The notes: generated by a model not told the origin, from the letters alone. A stretch of 64,000 nt of DNA from Paragonimus skrjabini miyazakii (GCA_014338405.1 JTDE01000267.1:138557-202556); one strand, 5' to 3'. Positions 23,901-37,048 are shown, counted from the first letter of the stretch. Translations and numbers: made by a program.

Positions 23901-25635
23901 GCAGATTTGCAAACGTTCCTTGAAAATATATTTATCTGGAACTGCATGGTGTTTAAGCATATACACGTAGGTGAAAGTAATGACAAACCCTGGTGACTGC
24001 TATTACCAGTTTGAATTGTTTCGAGATGTTAAATCAGTAGGGGCGATTTTCCACTTGAAAAATCCGAAGACAGAGTAATCCGGGGGGAGAGAATTAGACC
24101 CTGGGAGGCTTTGTCGGGGTTTACCACCGTGCTGACATTTTCAAGTTTTTAGTCTATCACGAAACTGTGTATTTTACTCGTTTCCGGACTTGTCTTTCTC
24201 AGCGGAACTCACAGTAATCACACTGACACTGGATTACTAACACTACTTATGCGTGTGTGTACACGTGTGGGCAAAGTGTATTCGAGAACAAAACTCCTAC
24301 TTAGCAGTGTGATAAATGCACTTTGCCATTGTCAATCAGACTGGTGGTCGAATGAAAACACCTTTCTTGCATTAGAAAGTGGATGAGGAATAAACTGCGT
24401 CATTTTTGTTAGTGACCAAATGTAATACCAAGTTAACATGATGGAGAGCGCAGTGGTAGTTTTATTTTGCTCTATAAATAGTGGATGATAACTTGTGAAA
24501 CGAATAGATTTTAATTGACTTATAACCTTTAAATTTCACTATTGATTCGCAGCCTCACACTGTTTTTCTTGGTACCCAGACGTTGTGATTCAAAATCCTA
24601 TGCTATTCTGTTGTTTTCCTGCGGTTTGATTCAATAAGCACCTTCCGTTTCAAGTTGAACTGATGGGCTAAGCTGACTTAGCAGTAACAGCTGCACTCCC
24701 TTGGTTTATTATCATTCAAATTGAACATACAATGGCTTAGTTGTTAGCGGATTGTTAATGAGTTCAAAGTCAAGCCCGTCCGGTTCAGAACACGCTGTCA
24801 GGCATGACTAACTAATCAGTTACAAGTGTCTGCAAGTCGGTGAACAGACTTCGAGGATACGTGACCAGAGACAGTGTCAGTTGACAAGCTGAGTATACTT
24901 TGGCTAAGTGTACCCAGTCATGAAAAATTGCATTTATCGTCTTTACGTGGTCTGACCATTACGTATAGAAAGACCAGTTTGGTGCTCATTAGGCACTCTT
25001 CTGATCATGATAAAACTATGGTTGTAAAACATCTGTTTCCATTCCTAGGAAAAATCTCATCAGCACATCGATGGAGCAACCAAAACACATCCACTGGGAT
25101 TGGCGATCATAGTATTTCTACCGTTTCTTACAAAATACGGTCAGCTGCAATACTTTCAGTGTGGCGCTAGAAAAATAACACATCACTAATATTCTCGTGT
25201 TATAACAATAAAAAACTACTGTTTACCCAGCAAAAGTGATAAGCGTCTACCGTGTTAACTCGTATGTTGTAAGTGAACTGCTGAATGGTAATTGAATAGC
25301 AGTCCTAAACATCTACGTCAGTTGTTTTGGTAGTAAATCAATAAAAAAGTTTCTCTGACCAACGTGAAGTGACCGATATTTACCCTGTACGAGCTTCACA
25401 CTAATAAGAAGCAGGTGGCCAACTGGTAAAAAGTTTTCTTAACAGAAGCACGGGGATTTAGATTATTTCAGACTGAACACTATTCACACCTGACTCTAGC
25501 CTTTGAGTTCAGATAGTACTTTCTGCTAGCCCACTTCAAAAGGAAACATTAGAGTCGAATTTAACCCTAATTAGTTATTTACGCCTTGCTCACTTCGTTC
25601 AATGAAGACGAAAACGTTCACCCAACTAAAACACC
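20959..25635. other. No recognisable gene
   Basis: Overlapping plus-strand frames at 22153-22458 were considered because they follow a pyrimidine tract, but no donor or motif supports them. A 98-codon frame at 24874-25170 likewise has no support. Otherwise empty. Confidence 0.42.
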
Positions 25636-25803
25636 ATGACCATGGGGTTGTCGAATGGATTGAGCAACGAAATTCTGCTTATCCTGAAAACGATTGAGCA
25701 ATCTAAACACTATTCACAAGAGGTTGCGGTTGAGCGTTTGTGTATTATCACTCGGTCGCTGGAACATATAATGCAAACCATCATTAGGCTGTCACTCAGG
25801 AGT
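25636..25803 (+). CDS. Candidate first coding exon, unknown protein
   Basis: An ATG in strong context (ACACCATGACCATGG) opens a frame of 56 codons that ends exactly at a consensus donor (AGT|GTAAGT at 25804), in phase 0. The product, MTMGLSNGLSNEILLILKTI and on, is leucine/isoleucine rich and likely helical (ERLCIITRSLEHIMQTIIRL); it has no signal peptide. The next exon candidate, 26348-26553, also begins in phase 0, so the two can be joined directly across a 544-nt intron. No family recognised. Confidence 0.42.
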
Positions 25804-26347
25804 GTAAGTGCTCTCGTGAGCCGAAAACCATCCAGTCTTACTGAAGAAATGAAAATGCGATGAAGTCGAAATTACAACGGCAGATGGGTAGTTAGCAACG
25901 GCTAATCGTAGTTAAAGGGAATCACTTGTTGATGAGTACGTATACTGTTTCTGGTGATTTGTATATTGCTGAAGAAATAGTCATGTTGGTATAAACGATA
26001 AGTACTTGAAGTCAAGAAAAAACCGGCTTAAAATGCTGTCGTACAACACCTTTGCTCCGAGCACTGTAACCTTGAACAGAAATTCAGGATTAACGGTCTA
26101 CCCTATTACGCGCATTCTGCTTCCTTTCGAAGCTGTCGCAAGTAGTCGACTAAAATTAACATGAGAGCGAGTTAGTTCATACTACTTAAAGCCGGCATTG
26201 TACTTCTGCTCGAACCATGCTGCCTTTTTTCCATACCTCCTGTAGTAAACATATATTCCTGATAGATGTTGGTTGTCGCTAACATGTAATTTTACCTCAG
26301 CAAAATTGTGGGAGCTTAAATAAAAATAATCCAGTAGTTTCTTTCAG

Positions 26348-26553
26348 TTGGGCAGAAACTGTGGTATAGATCTTTGTGGTGCTGTTAAATTTTGCCCAAT
26401 AATTTTTACATTTCATTGTGATATTAACGATACTTTCAATAAATCTGTTCCTTTCGGAAATTTAAATAAAAATTTCAGTACACAGAAAGTGATAGTTGTG
26501 ACATTTCACATAAAATCAACAGGAGAACCAGTTTGTACATCAAATAAATTGAG
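26348..26553 (+). CDS. Candidate internal coding exon, cysteine-containing, unknown protein
   Basis: The acceptor (TAGTTTCTTTCAG, ending 26347) and donor (TTGAG|GTAAAT at 26554) bound 206 nt of which only phase 0 is open. The 68 residues start LGRNCGIDLCGAVKFCP and continue with a beta-strand-like pattern (KVIVVTFHIKSTGEPVC) and five cysteines, suggesting an extracellular domain. The NCGxDxC start faintly recalls a motif in integrin alpha chains, but that is too little for an assignment. It joins in phase to 25636-25803. No following exon with the right phase was found. Confidence 0.42.
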
Positions 26554-29500
26554 GTAAATAACTCGACTGTGTTTTAGAAAAGATCATCAAGTCTGGGACT
26601 TAATCAGGTTTACGAATAACATTTTCTGGACATATGGAGCCGGAATGAGTCAACAGGTTATGATGGCTTCATTAACCTGTAAGAATTCTTCATAAAACTG
26701 ACGATATTGAGCGTTTAGTTTACAAGCTAGGTGGATGGACACTGCTGACATCGGTTGTTTGCATGTTTTGTTGATCATGAAGTCATTTGACAATACTGAC
26801 TTTTGTATTCATTTAGGCACGTTTTTTTCACTATGAAGATCAAGAGCACCCTCCTTTCCCTATTTAATGTTCTCCGCAGCTATAACTTAGCAGACGTAAT
26901 GCAAGATGGCTGCTACTAGTGTATATCTCTCGATTGAACTTGTTAGCGGTTTCTGGGTCCAGACAGGTAGGCTAAGTTCAGATAGACTGTGTTCATTGGC
27001 TTTGGTTTAAGTTTTGTTTAGCACTCACCCTCAAATTAAAGCTCTAGGCAGAACATTCTGTACTTCGCATTAACTACGTCTTCAGGTGGGAATTTTAGGT
27101 ATAATCTGCATACAGCTTATATGTAAACCGTTAATTTGTAAAACGGACAGGTTTAATTTATCTGTCAGGCTGCTTTCGTACGAGTGGGTTTTACTCGTGT
27201 AGGTATGTACACATCTGGACTGGCCTCATTTGTAGCTGAAGCGCATGACTATAACTAGATTAACGAATCTTAAAATCAAGAAATGCATACTTTGTTCATC
27301 ATCGTCAAGAAACATGTGTTACCGATTTTTCTACCAGATTTGATCCGGTCTGTTCAATTCATTTTAACCACAATCAGTTTGTTCATTCACATCACTTCAT
27401 CTCAGGTAGTGCCGGTAGCTCCTACGCCTCTCTAAGGAGATGGTCAAGGATCATGAGAGCAATGCTACGTCACTAGACAAAACGAACGCAAATGCTGTTT
27501 ACCGGTTCACGAAGTCATCTCTTTTTCTATTCTTTTGAATCAAAATTTCAAAAATGTATAACGTTGTTAGCAATATCACAAGTACCAAGAAACTAACGCA
27601 CAAACGGTTCCTACTGTGTATGCGTATATATCAGTAAACTAACCTTGTGTTATTTACAACAGTTTGAACGCAATTCAGAGCTGTATGTTCAAATGTAAAC
27701 TACAAACGAAACGCGAGCCTAAGTCATAGTACGATCGATCGTCTGCGCTGTACTGATCACCATGACTTCTTTTTTACGCGACATAATAGACCCAATCGGT
27801 ATATGTTCACATCTTTGTTATGAGTTAAAAGATAGTATAAATGAAGTGATTCGATTTTTTCCTGTGATAATCATTTAGTAGTTTATACCTCAATTAAGCT
27901 TCACTCAAGAACAAACCTCCAGTCAACTTCTTGCTGACAAAAAGGGTTCGCCAGATGTTCTAGCTGAGTGTGTAAGCTACAATTAACTATGGCTAATGTT
28001 CAGTTTGTACTACCCACCTACTCAGTGACAGTCATTTATCATCCGATAAACTTGAAGAGCCTGGCTATACTAAATGTTTACACATAGAGATTAGTTCTAC
28101 CTAACTACACATATTACATAAGTATATTTTCTTTCTATAACCCCCAAAAAACACATGTTTCCTTTTGTTTTATTGCGGTTTGTTGCAAGGCTTCAGAAAA
28201 ACATTTTTGTGAAACATTAATAAGCATATTGGCCTGATCTTGCCTGAGTAAATGCAAACAGTCTTACTGTTAATAAAATTGCATGCGTTTCGACAGTTCT
28301 AATAGTTACACATGATTAACATATCACCAGATTATGTGCAGTGCAATCATTTCAGGTAGCTAAGCACATAATTAAATTTCGGTTGTTTGTATCGTAAACA
28401 ATTTCTACTAAGGTAGATTATAGACAACATACACTTATTCACTCTTCAAGTGCACTGATTCATTAAAACGCAAAATTCAATACCGTTGGGCAAAAGTTGG
28501 GATTTGATATGTTTATTTTAATAGTGCAATATACTGCAAAGTAAACATTTACATGGCAGATTCACTAATGAAAATAAAAATGACAGTAAATAATTTGGGA
28601 CTAGTAATCCTTACATAGTTTCAATATTTAAACCAATGTGATGCAAAAGAATCATCTGGTGGAACGCTTTCTCCTGGTACTTTCATTTCTTACACGGGGA
28701 TTTTACAATCTGGCGAAAATAATTGGTCAAAGAGTGTATAGTACTGAGGTGAAATGAAAAGGATAAACTGTCATCTGTTTCAATAGTAAATAGTAGGTGG
28801 CTTCCTCATAGTACAAATCGTGATAAAATAGATTTCGATTAATGGTATATTGAGGTTAGAGATCAAACAACAGTATTAATATTTTGTTACAAAACAATGA
28901 CCCGTAACCTACCCAATCATGAGGAATAAGTCAGCACGCAAACCAAATATGCCGAGAAAAATGTGGTAAAACGTTTAGTCTACAAAAGGTAAGTCATAGC
29001 GCAACTTTTAAATGAAAAGTAGGGTAATGTTGATTGGCTTATCAAACATGCTGGAATAACTAACTTGTTAGCTTGAATTCCGATTAACACTGGATAAGCC
29101 TGCCGGGCGGTTCCAAGAATGATTCTGATAAAGCTTCCAGATAATGATGAAAAAATTCTTAGATATGCTACTGTAGGCAACGGACATGCCGTGTATTTAG
29201 TGGAGTATCAGCTGATCGAAAAACTGCCACCTAGTCCGCAAGTTTCATTCATATATTTAGGACACCATCATGCTTTGCTAAAGGCCCCTGCACGCGATCA
29301 CAGAAGCTAATTCATAAATAGATGCACACATGTAATTTACTTACAATCCCCGTTTGTCAAAACCAGTCAGCAAAGGGTGAATGAAATACCATATGTTCAG
29401 ATATGTTGAAAAGAATCCAAATGAATCCTATGATTCTATTTTAACTCGCTGACTGAGTATTTAAGCTTTATAGCTGTGGCAAGTCACGTTAGTATGATGA

Positions 29501-31349
29501 ATGTCACACTACATCGCAAGAGGAGATTTGAGTCATAAACAAGAAAATAACTTGGGTGTCATCACCCTGCTATTTTGGGCGCCGACCGCATGTACTGTTA
29601 CCAAGACGACCATAACCAAACTAGGTTTAGGAATTCCACCACAAACTACAGCTTGTTTCAACGGCTGACTGGTTGGAACGTCTTCGGGATAGCTCTTTGG
29701 AGCAACTACAACTGGCCTATTGAGCCTAATTCACCAGGGCGGTTTTACTCTATACACATCGGCTAGCTGACGAACAGGCAACACAAAACATAATACCGCC
29801 TACAAAGTTTCGGAGCTGTAACCAGCTGTTCAAGAATTCACTCACTGTGTTCGAATATAACCTTACTTCATTGTTTTATAAGGTGGACATCGTGTGTGTG
29901 CTCATACCCAAGTTTTTAAAGAACTACATCCACCCTCATTACTAGGCAGTTATTTGACTCAACAGAAACAGCATTATTTATTGTCCATATAGCAGCAACT
30001 CTCATTGGCGTGAGTATCGTACTGATCGGGGCTATTTTACAATTCCGTTTTGCACATGTATTATTTTAATGCTTAAATAAGACAAATCTAAAGTAGTGGC
30101 AGTCATGTCTGCTAAATTCGTTATTTTAGGCAGTAACGATTATCATTTTTCTAGAAAAGAAGAAGGAAATAAAGTACGTTTGGCATCGTTTTATCTTTAA
30201 TATATTCATTGTCACAGTGCCGCAGCTGCTCATTAAACATATTCAGTTTAATTCCAAAATTACCTCACACATTTCGACCGTTAATTTTGGGCTTGCCGGG
30301 CCCACACCAATCTGACTAACACCTGCTGGTGGCGTTCGAACATTAAAATTTCCAGTTGTTCAGAACGGTCTCTAGCACAAAGAGTAGAGTGTTTTAAATG
30401 TAACCTGCGTCAACCCAGGAAGATTAAGGCACATTCACTTGTGTACATTTACTATGTCGATCCGATGTGATTATGTGAACACGATCATTCATGCACACCG
30501 GATCACGACCTCAACAAAAATTTGCGGTGTGAACTTTTTTAATAATAGTCAGTTTTGCCACAAAGAGTAAGCACTTGGCCAAACGATGAGGCCACTCACT
30601 GTGATCTCGGTTGACTAAGAGCGTGTGTGTAGTTTCTTCTGAAGCCGTCATTATAGTGGATGATACAGCGACGGATGACATTTTCGCCGGTTACTGAAGA
30701 CTAAGCTCCGAATAAATGTTGATATCGCATCACTTTTGCAAGTTTAGCATGATCAAATGAGGTGGTCCCATCCAGTGTGGCAGAAATCTTGTGGATTCGG
30801 TTATTCCTCATAGAATATAAAAGTATTATCCTCTTTTTTTGGGTCCATATCAATAATATATGTATAAATACTAAAGTAGGGCAGTGCATTGCAATCATGG
30901 TAAAATAAGCAAGTGTCATTTAACAGCACGGCTAGTGAATGGATTGGGTTCGTTTGATGATCGGTCGCCAAAACATGCTACACTGGGATGTGTTGTTCTT
31001 CGTCGGTCATGTTGACTTATGTTGCATCGACACGATTGTCCATCCAGCTGTATGCTATGATATGCTTTAGTGAGTGAAATGACCCGTACTGTCACTTTAA
31101 CTGTCATCGCATTTATTATGGTACCGACTAACTCCACTAAATTCAGAATGCTCGCAGAAAACATACTTAGTATTACTCAGAGGTGCAAGCCAGGCCGAAT
31201 GCGAAAATCACAACTGAGTGTCAGGACGCGTTCAAAAAATAAAGCGGAATGAGGCCCGTAGCAAAAATCGTTGATAGTTTTACAAAAACCTATTTCTTCA
31301 GCACAGCGAACACATTAAGCTTCACAGCTTTATGTTCCTATATATACCA
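26554..31349. other. No recognisable gene
   Basis: AT-rich sequence. Frames of 60-82 codons occur on both strands (for example 29119-29310 plus, 30916-31164 minus). One at 29119 follows a CTTCCAG acceptor-like site but lacks a donor and the phase needed by the upstream exon. Nothing else supported. Confidence 0.4.
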
Positions 31350-31381
31350 GTGCGTTGTAAATATAGATATCTACAACGCAC
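31350..31381. repeat. Perfect 10-bp hairpin at the edge of an assembly gap
   Basis: GTGCGTTGTA (31350-31359) and its exact reverse complement TACAACGCAC (31372-31381) enclose a 12-nt AT-rich loop that itself contains GATATC. The second arm ends at the last known base before the run of N. Confidence 0.8.
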
Positions 31382-31731
31382 NNNNNNNNNNNNNNNNNNN
31401 NNNNNNNNNNNNNNNNNNNNNNNNNNNNNNNNNNNNNNNNNNNNNNNNNNNNNNNNNNNNNNNNNNNNNNNNNNNNNNNNNNNNNNNNNNNNNNNNNNNN
31501 NNNNNNNNNNNNNNNNNNNNNNNNNNNNNNNNNNNNNNNNNNNNNNNNNNNNNNNNNNNNNNNNNNNNNNNNNNNNNNNNNNNNNNNNNNNNNNNNNNNN
31601 NNNNNNNNNNNNNNNNNNNNNNNNNNNNNNNNNNNNNNNNNNNNNNNNNNNNNNNNNNNNNNNNNNNNNNNNNNNNNNNNNNNNNNNNNNNNNNNNNNNN
31701 NNNNNNNNNNNNNNNNNNNNNNNNNNNNNNN
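31382..31731. other. Assembly gap (350 N)
   Basis: Unknown sequence, 350 N. Any open frame drawn across it is meaningless. Confidence 0.99.
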
Positions 31732-31864
31732 CACTTAATAGTTCGATCGGATCAAGACTCAGTTTAAATGGATCGGCGTTGATGCAAACAAAGCGGGGAT
31801 TTTAGTCTTTTGGCTTGGTAATACATGTGGATTTTGGTGAAAGCACATTGACTCAACTGTAAGT

Positions 31865-31998
31865 AAGTAACTGTAGTGACACCCAACCACCTGAATTGTT
31901 TATTATAAAAAATCGATCCATGCTATTGTAAATTTGGTACTGATGAGTCAATACGGAATGCTTGCGTCTACCAGTTTTCGTGTTCTAATTGTTTTGTT
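31865..31998 (+). mobile_element. Penelope-like element, 5'-truncated 3' tail with hammerhead relic
   Basis: About 120 bp matches the 3' non-coding end of the Penelope-like insertion at 50477-51058: a CCCAACCACC-like start, then AAAAAATCGATCC, the hammerhead region and the final TTTTCGTGTTCTAA...TTGTTCAA. It is flanked by the 11-bp direct repeat CAACTGTAAGT at 31854-31864 and 31999-32009, partly overlapping the element end, as expected for a target-site duplication. No coding part of the element remains. The close match in the 3' boundary of both copies supports the element end being TTGTTCAA. Confidence 0.75.
31935..31973 (+). ncRNA. Hammerhead ribozyme relic (type I, core mutation)
   Basis: The order is stem I strand TGGTA, core CTGATGA, two-base-pair stem II (GT...AC), then GGAA instead of the required GAAA, minimal stem III (TGC, loop TT, GCG), TC, and closing stem I strand TACCA. 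The architecture is that of the minimal type I hammerheads described in Penelope-like elements. The A-to-G change in the conserved GAAA core is expected to abolish or strongly reduce self-cleavage, and stem III has one G-U pair. Confidence 0.75.
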
Positions 31999-32009
31999 CA
32001 ACTGTAAGT

Positions 32010-33117
32010 GTTTTCTGATTGAACTTGCTTCTGCGACTTATTGAAATGTTTGTCAAGTCCGCTTCAATCACTCCTAACTTGAAACTAGTTGAGATTAACG
32101 TAGATCAGATTCTAAGTTGGATATTTAGACTTGCTGAGAGCACGCAAGAGTGATAATGCTATACTGATCTAAGGCCAAATTGTCCAGTATACAGACTCAG
32201 GTTTCGGGGATCGTCAAATTTCCAAATTTTCTGAAAGAATCTATCTTGTTGAATATATAAAACCTACTGGCTATGCGCCAGTCATCCAGAAACAAGCTTT
32301 GTTTGAAGCGTAAAGTTGAGTTCCCCTAATTTGTTCGACCGATACCCCCGCCCGAAACAAAGATGTTACTTGGCGGTGACTAGCTAAAACTGCTCACTGA
32401 CATTCATCGCAAATGGAAGCCTGTGTAACAAAGTATGTAGACTGTGTCAAAGTAAAAGGTGTTCTTGCAAACCAGTGCGCCAAGTTGGCACTGTAGGAGA
32501 GCGCCCGGAAGGAACGTTTAGAACAGTATGTCGTTTTTAACATTCGAAAGCAACCCTTTAGGTGCACCACAACTGAGAAAGGAAATAGTGTATGTCCAAA
32601 CATCTGTGACTCACGCATGATGCTATGCAGGCATTGGACGAATATAGGAAAGCTGAAGTGTGCTGCTGGGTTTCAGTAAACCATTAAACTCAGTGAATCA
32701 TCATTGTTAAAGCGGTTCAGAACACCAAACAAGTTCCCGACTAAGCGTGTGATATTATGTATGGCGGAGGTCAAGATATTCATGGACAATCTCACAGGGT
32801 CGTTACAACCCACCGTGGTAGCAAACAGCACTCAGTCTTGTGTTCTGTTTTTCCGTTAGTTTTACTGAGTGACCCAGCGGCAAGTTTAGGTAGCTGGTTT
32901 TTTGCTTCAGAGGTGATGGTAAGATTGCTGGATATTCAAACCGGGTTGACCTACCTGAGAATTTCAAAGGCGTAACGGGGTGGCCTTTTGAGTGCACCGT
33001 TCATTAAACGTTAAGTCGTAACAGGTAGCATAGACGACTCTTGAATGGACCTTACCTCCAACTCCCACTTAACATTAAGAACGCTAAAACGGTCTGTGGG
33101 GAAAATCTACTCGATTC
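32010..33117. other. No recognisable gene
   Basis: Short frames on both strands (60-74 codons) without motif or splice support. Confidence 0.42.
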
Positions 33118-33487
33118 ACCGCTTATCCAAACTCCGACACAATAGGAATTCTAACAAGAGACCAACCCAAACGTCACGTTGAAGATACTACATCACGATT
33201 GGCCGTACAGTATCAATATTACGCCTTCTGTTATTCGCTTATTTCTTTGTTCCGTATTGCACCAATTAACGTTTAGTTTGTGACTTTGTATGTGTCCATA
33301 TGATCAGTCAATGAGTGATTATGATTTCTTTAATACTGTTGTACATCCATAAATTCGGCTTCTTGTCTCACGAATATGAACTGCTTACTGCAACCAGTAC
33401 GAGGTCTTCTTCTTAGTACTTGCGTGGGAGGTTTCAATCCGAGTACGATTTCTAGGACTATTCGATTTCCCAATTCCGAGTACTACA
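33118..33487 (-). repeat. Dispersed non-coding repeat, arm 2
   Basis: Reverse complement of 9521-9890, collinear and highly similar; weak similarity may extend down to about 33060. No coding potential or terminal repeat visible. Confidence 0.85.
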
Positions 33488-34530
33488 GTCCCCCAGCGGC
33501 GGTGTGTTGACTAAAATAGGTTTAAATCCATTAACGTACTGCAATAAGCCTACATATGATTTAAGGGATGCTTAGAGGTGTCCTTGCATCTATACTGATC
33601 TACAGTACAACCGAATCAGTGGCACTGCACGTGTTAATGGTCATCCTGCCCATTTAAACTTAGTGCACTGACAGAATTTAGCAACTAGATGCTCACAGGA
33701 TAGCAGGCTTTGAAGGCAGGTGGGCTGATGACTAGTTCGAAGAACCGGGGTTGTATTTCACTGGTAGAATGAGTGGATAAGACGATGTGATTGAGCCCGT
33801 CAGAATCCACGAAGATGCAGGCGAGACAAAAGCCGTATATGTGTATGCACAGATCAACCAGGTTACAATGAATATAGACTACATTATCGGGGTGGAAACA
33901 AGTAGGGCATGTTTAAAATTAGGAACGAATTTCTTCAGTCACTGTTTAGTGAACATCTGAAACAAACTTCTTCCGATTACGGACCATAGTAACACTGCTA
34001 TCTCTTTTGAATCCCGGCTGGATTGAATGCCACAGGGCATCCAGAAAAGCCCTGACTATGGCGACCGAACTCACATCAGGCAAAGTTAGAGGACTGAAAT
34101 CGGCGAATCTGCACTGTATTCTTCTTTATTGTGCTGTTTATTTTATCTAGTTCGGGGGATCATAGGGTGTTTCCTTAGAGATTGCTGAGGTTTCGTAAAG
34201 CTGACTTCAGAATTATCCATGCTTTCAATGGCATGGTAACCCACAGATTTTAAACAATGTATGCAACTAAACCACAATGTTATGTGATGTGAAGGTTTAA
34301 CCTATGTGCAGTTATGCATGTTGCAGTTTAGCGTATAATCATGTACGCAGTAGGTACTCTGCTACAGACGAGTATCTCAAGTAACTGAATAACACGCTTT
34401 TCACTAAGTTAGAGTAGTATGATGACTGGAGACAGTGATCTGTCACTCATTATTTTAGCGTCTTCTTCATAGCCATCATCTAGTGTCACACGTGTTCAGT
34501 TGCACACTTTTATTCCCGTTCTGGTCTCAG
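33488..34530. other. No recognisable gene; ends in an acceptor
   Basis: Nothing identified apart from the pyrimidine-rich tract ending CTGGTCTCAG at 34530. Confidence 0.4.
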
Positions 34531-34745
34531 GTGCCATTGGCGCACTCACGTATCAACTGCTTACAAACAAGGCCAAAGCCGCTAAAGCATTGAAAAATGC
34601 TGAACCTTTATCGAAAATATTTGTCTGTATGAGAAAAGCATTAATACCCTGGGTTACAGCTAAGATAACGAATTTTATCCTCATGCTGCAAAAGTTGACT
34701 AGTTTTATGTTCAACACCTGCGCCACGCCTAACTCGCAAGTGTAA
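34531..34745 (+). CDS. Candidate last coding exon, unknown protein
   Basis: A strong acceptor (TTTTATTCCCGTTCTGGTCTCAG, ending 34530, quoted in part) precedes two leftover bases and an open frame that runs 70 codons to a stop at 34745. The product starts AIGALTYQLLTNKAKAAKAL and is basic, alanine/leucine rich and likely helical, then continues MRKALIPWVTAKITNFILML. A short hydrophobic helix in the second half could be membrane-associated. It is probably a terminal exon; no matching upstream exon was found. No domain recognised. Confidence 0.35.
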
Positions 34746-37048
34746 GGTCCCCTAATGTCTTTACAAATAGGGCACATTAACGTAGACCCAAAAACGTTAT
34801 TCTAGGTACCACACAGCATATACTGGTGAGGAGACAACACCAGAGCCACTAAAGAATTGTGAACACACTTGGCTGGTTAACGGTTTACATCTGAGGTAGT
34901 CTCAGTCGTGTGAACAATTGTACCTTTTCTTCAGCCCTCTTCGCTATTTTTACCCTGGAGACATTCCGTATTTTATGTATAAATAGGTGAGGATTCCTAC
35001 CAAGTGTGCCACTAGCAGTATCTCAGAAAGAAGATATTACAACTGATTGCAGTTAGTGTAGACAAATTAAAGTCTGTAAGTGGAACTGTACATACAGCAG
35101 CTTAATAAACCATTTTGCACATAAAGGCAATCAGGTACGTCTCAGCTTTTGTTGAATTCCTTTACACCTACTTAATTATAAATATGTGACTGAACATTAA
35201 AACGAATACTCAGGGCATTTAATGTACCGCTAGCGGGTTGTTTATCTTGTTTTATCCCCTTGTTCCTTCTACTGAATTTTCTCCACTTATAAGAAAAAGT
35301 GTACCCCGCAAACAAAACAATGAGGAGTTGGACCGTTTTTCGTACAATGGTGGTAAATGTCTTTAAACTAGCGTTTATTACTTCATCGATCTTATACCCC
35401 TTCGTAGCAATCCAAGAATGAAAAATAGTAACTGCCGTGTACTACGGTAAGCACTGAAGAGTCGTGTTTCGAAAATATTCTGAAGAGCAGAAAGAAACTT
35501 AGCGATATGAAAACAGGAATTTGGACGCCCGAACTCCTTTCTCTCAGGCGGGAATATTGCAATTGTGGGATTAGTTCTGTAATAGTCTCGTGCAAAACAT
35601 TTGGATTCTGGATCAAAATCAGCATTTATTAACCTTTAAATGTTAACCTAAACTGATTGCCTCACAGAATCCCTCCGGTTATGCTAATTCGGCATAGGAT
35701 TCATTCCGTTTTTATGTTGGATGCGTCTTGCAGCTCATGTGCGAATTTTGCCACCGAACTATTGAGTACGTTTGCACAGTTCCGAATGTATTTCACCCGA
35801 ACAATCTGTTCATCCTGTTATCTGTGAATTCATTTGCAGTGGTACTGACAGTCAGATTGACAGAATAGGTTAGTGCGTTTGTTAAGGTGTATAAAGTCAA
35901 ATCCCTAAACTGTCAGTGAATTTGAGAAGGCAAAGGAACAAACGTGACCTCTGGCATGCCCAGTGTCGTCGATTGTAAGCTTTTTGAAGTGACCAATCGT
36001 CAAGTATATCCGATTAATTACTCCTCTTTGACGTATATTTATCAGGAAAAGTAACAAGTCAACGAGTTCGTCCTACCTTATAGTGTATCACTGACTCGTC
36101 ACTCACAATGGTCTACGGGGATTTTATGCCGTGGTGCTAAATGCGGCAAGTGGTTCTAGAACAAGATAACTCACATCTGCAGAACGTATGCTGTATCCCT
36201 AAGGATCGCGCTAACGAACGTTGAGCTCACTTTCACTAAAATAATGCTCTGTCTCACCTATGATTATTCGTCCGCTTATCGACGTCCAACAGCATAATTT
36301 TAATCGCAGCAAGTATTGTTCTTTAAAGTAATTTTTAATCGTCTTCCCTACCACAAGTACTTACGCCAGAACCTGTTCACTAAAATGACGTGAAATGCCT
36401 TTTACACAGAATGAGCAGATCTAACAGGTGTTTTTGATAGGTATCAGCGAAGGTAAGAAAACTGCAATATGGCTTATGAAGTTGTTTAAACAGTCACTGT
36501 AGTATCAAGAGGTTCAGTGGAAGTCAGTCATGATGAAAGCACCTTTCGACAGTTTGCACATCCGCGTATGTACACACTATATACATAACTGGGAAACTTA
36601 TATTGGTCACCAAAAGTATGAGAATCCTGACAGAATAAAACATTATTGTAGACTGGTGGGTTCAACTGTTGTGCGCTAGCGTTGCTTACTGGCCCGTCAC
36701 CATAGATAATTCGGAGTGGATCATACAGTTTTGCCTGATGACATATTTATCGTGTGAAAAAAGGCTTTAGAGATGCTTTTCCTTGAACAATTGCCAACCA
36801 TTTCGGGAAATGTCAATGATGTTTTTGCCACCTTTTGGTTTATTTTACGTTGTGGGATGGACACTATATAAGAGAGTAAGGACAGAGAGACGGAAAACTT
36901 AGGTTAACAAACCGCGAATTATAGTATTAAGGCCTAAGTGGCATTGAAGAATACGACAACCAGCGCTGCATGGTAGGCACTCTCAAGTGTACTTGACAGT
37001 ACGCAGTCAAAAAACATGTTGACAAAGGGATAGGAAGCCCTATCCCCA
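34746..37048. other. No recognisable gene
   Basis: Short frames only; nothing supported on either strand. Confidence 0.42.

Noticed and set aside
25051..25085. Minus-strand CTGATGA followed by a GAAA, hammerhead-like
   Set aside because: Stem II is irregular and neither stem I nor the cleavage-site stem could be found; most likely coincidence.
31249..31805. Long open frames across 31249-31805 on both strands
   Set aside because: They consist mostly of unknown residues from the 350-N gap.
33725..33745. CTGATGA followed closely by CGAAGA, hammerhead-like
   Set aside because: The GAAA core is replaced by GAAG, and no stem I or III pairing flanks it.
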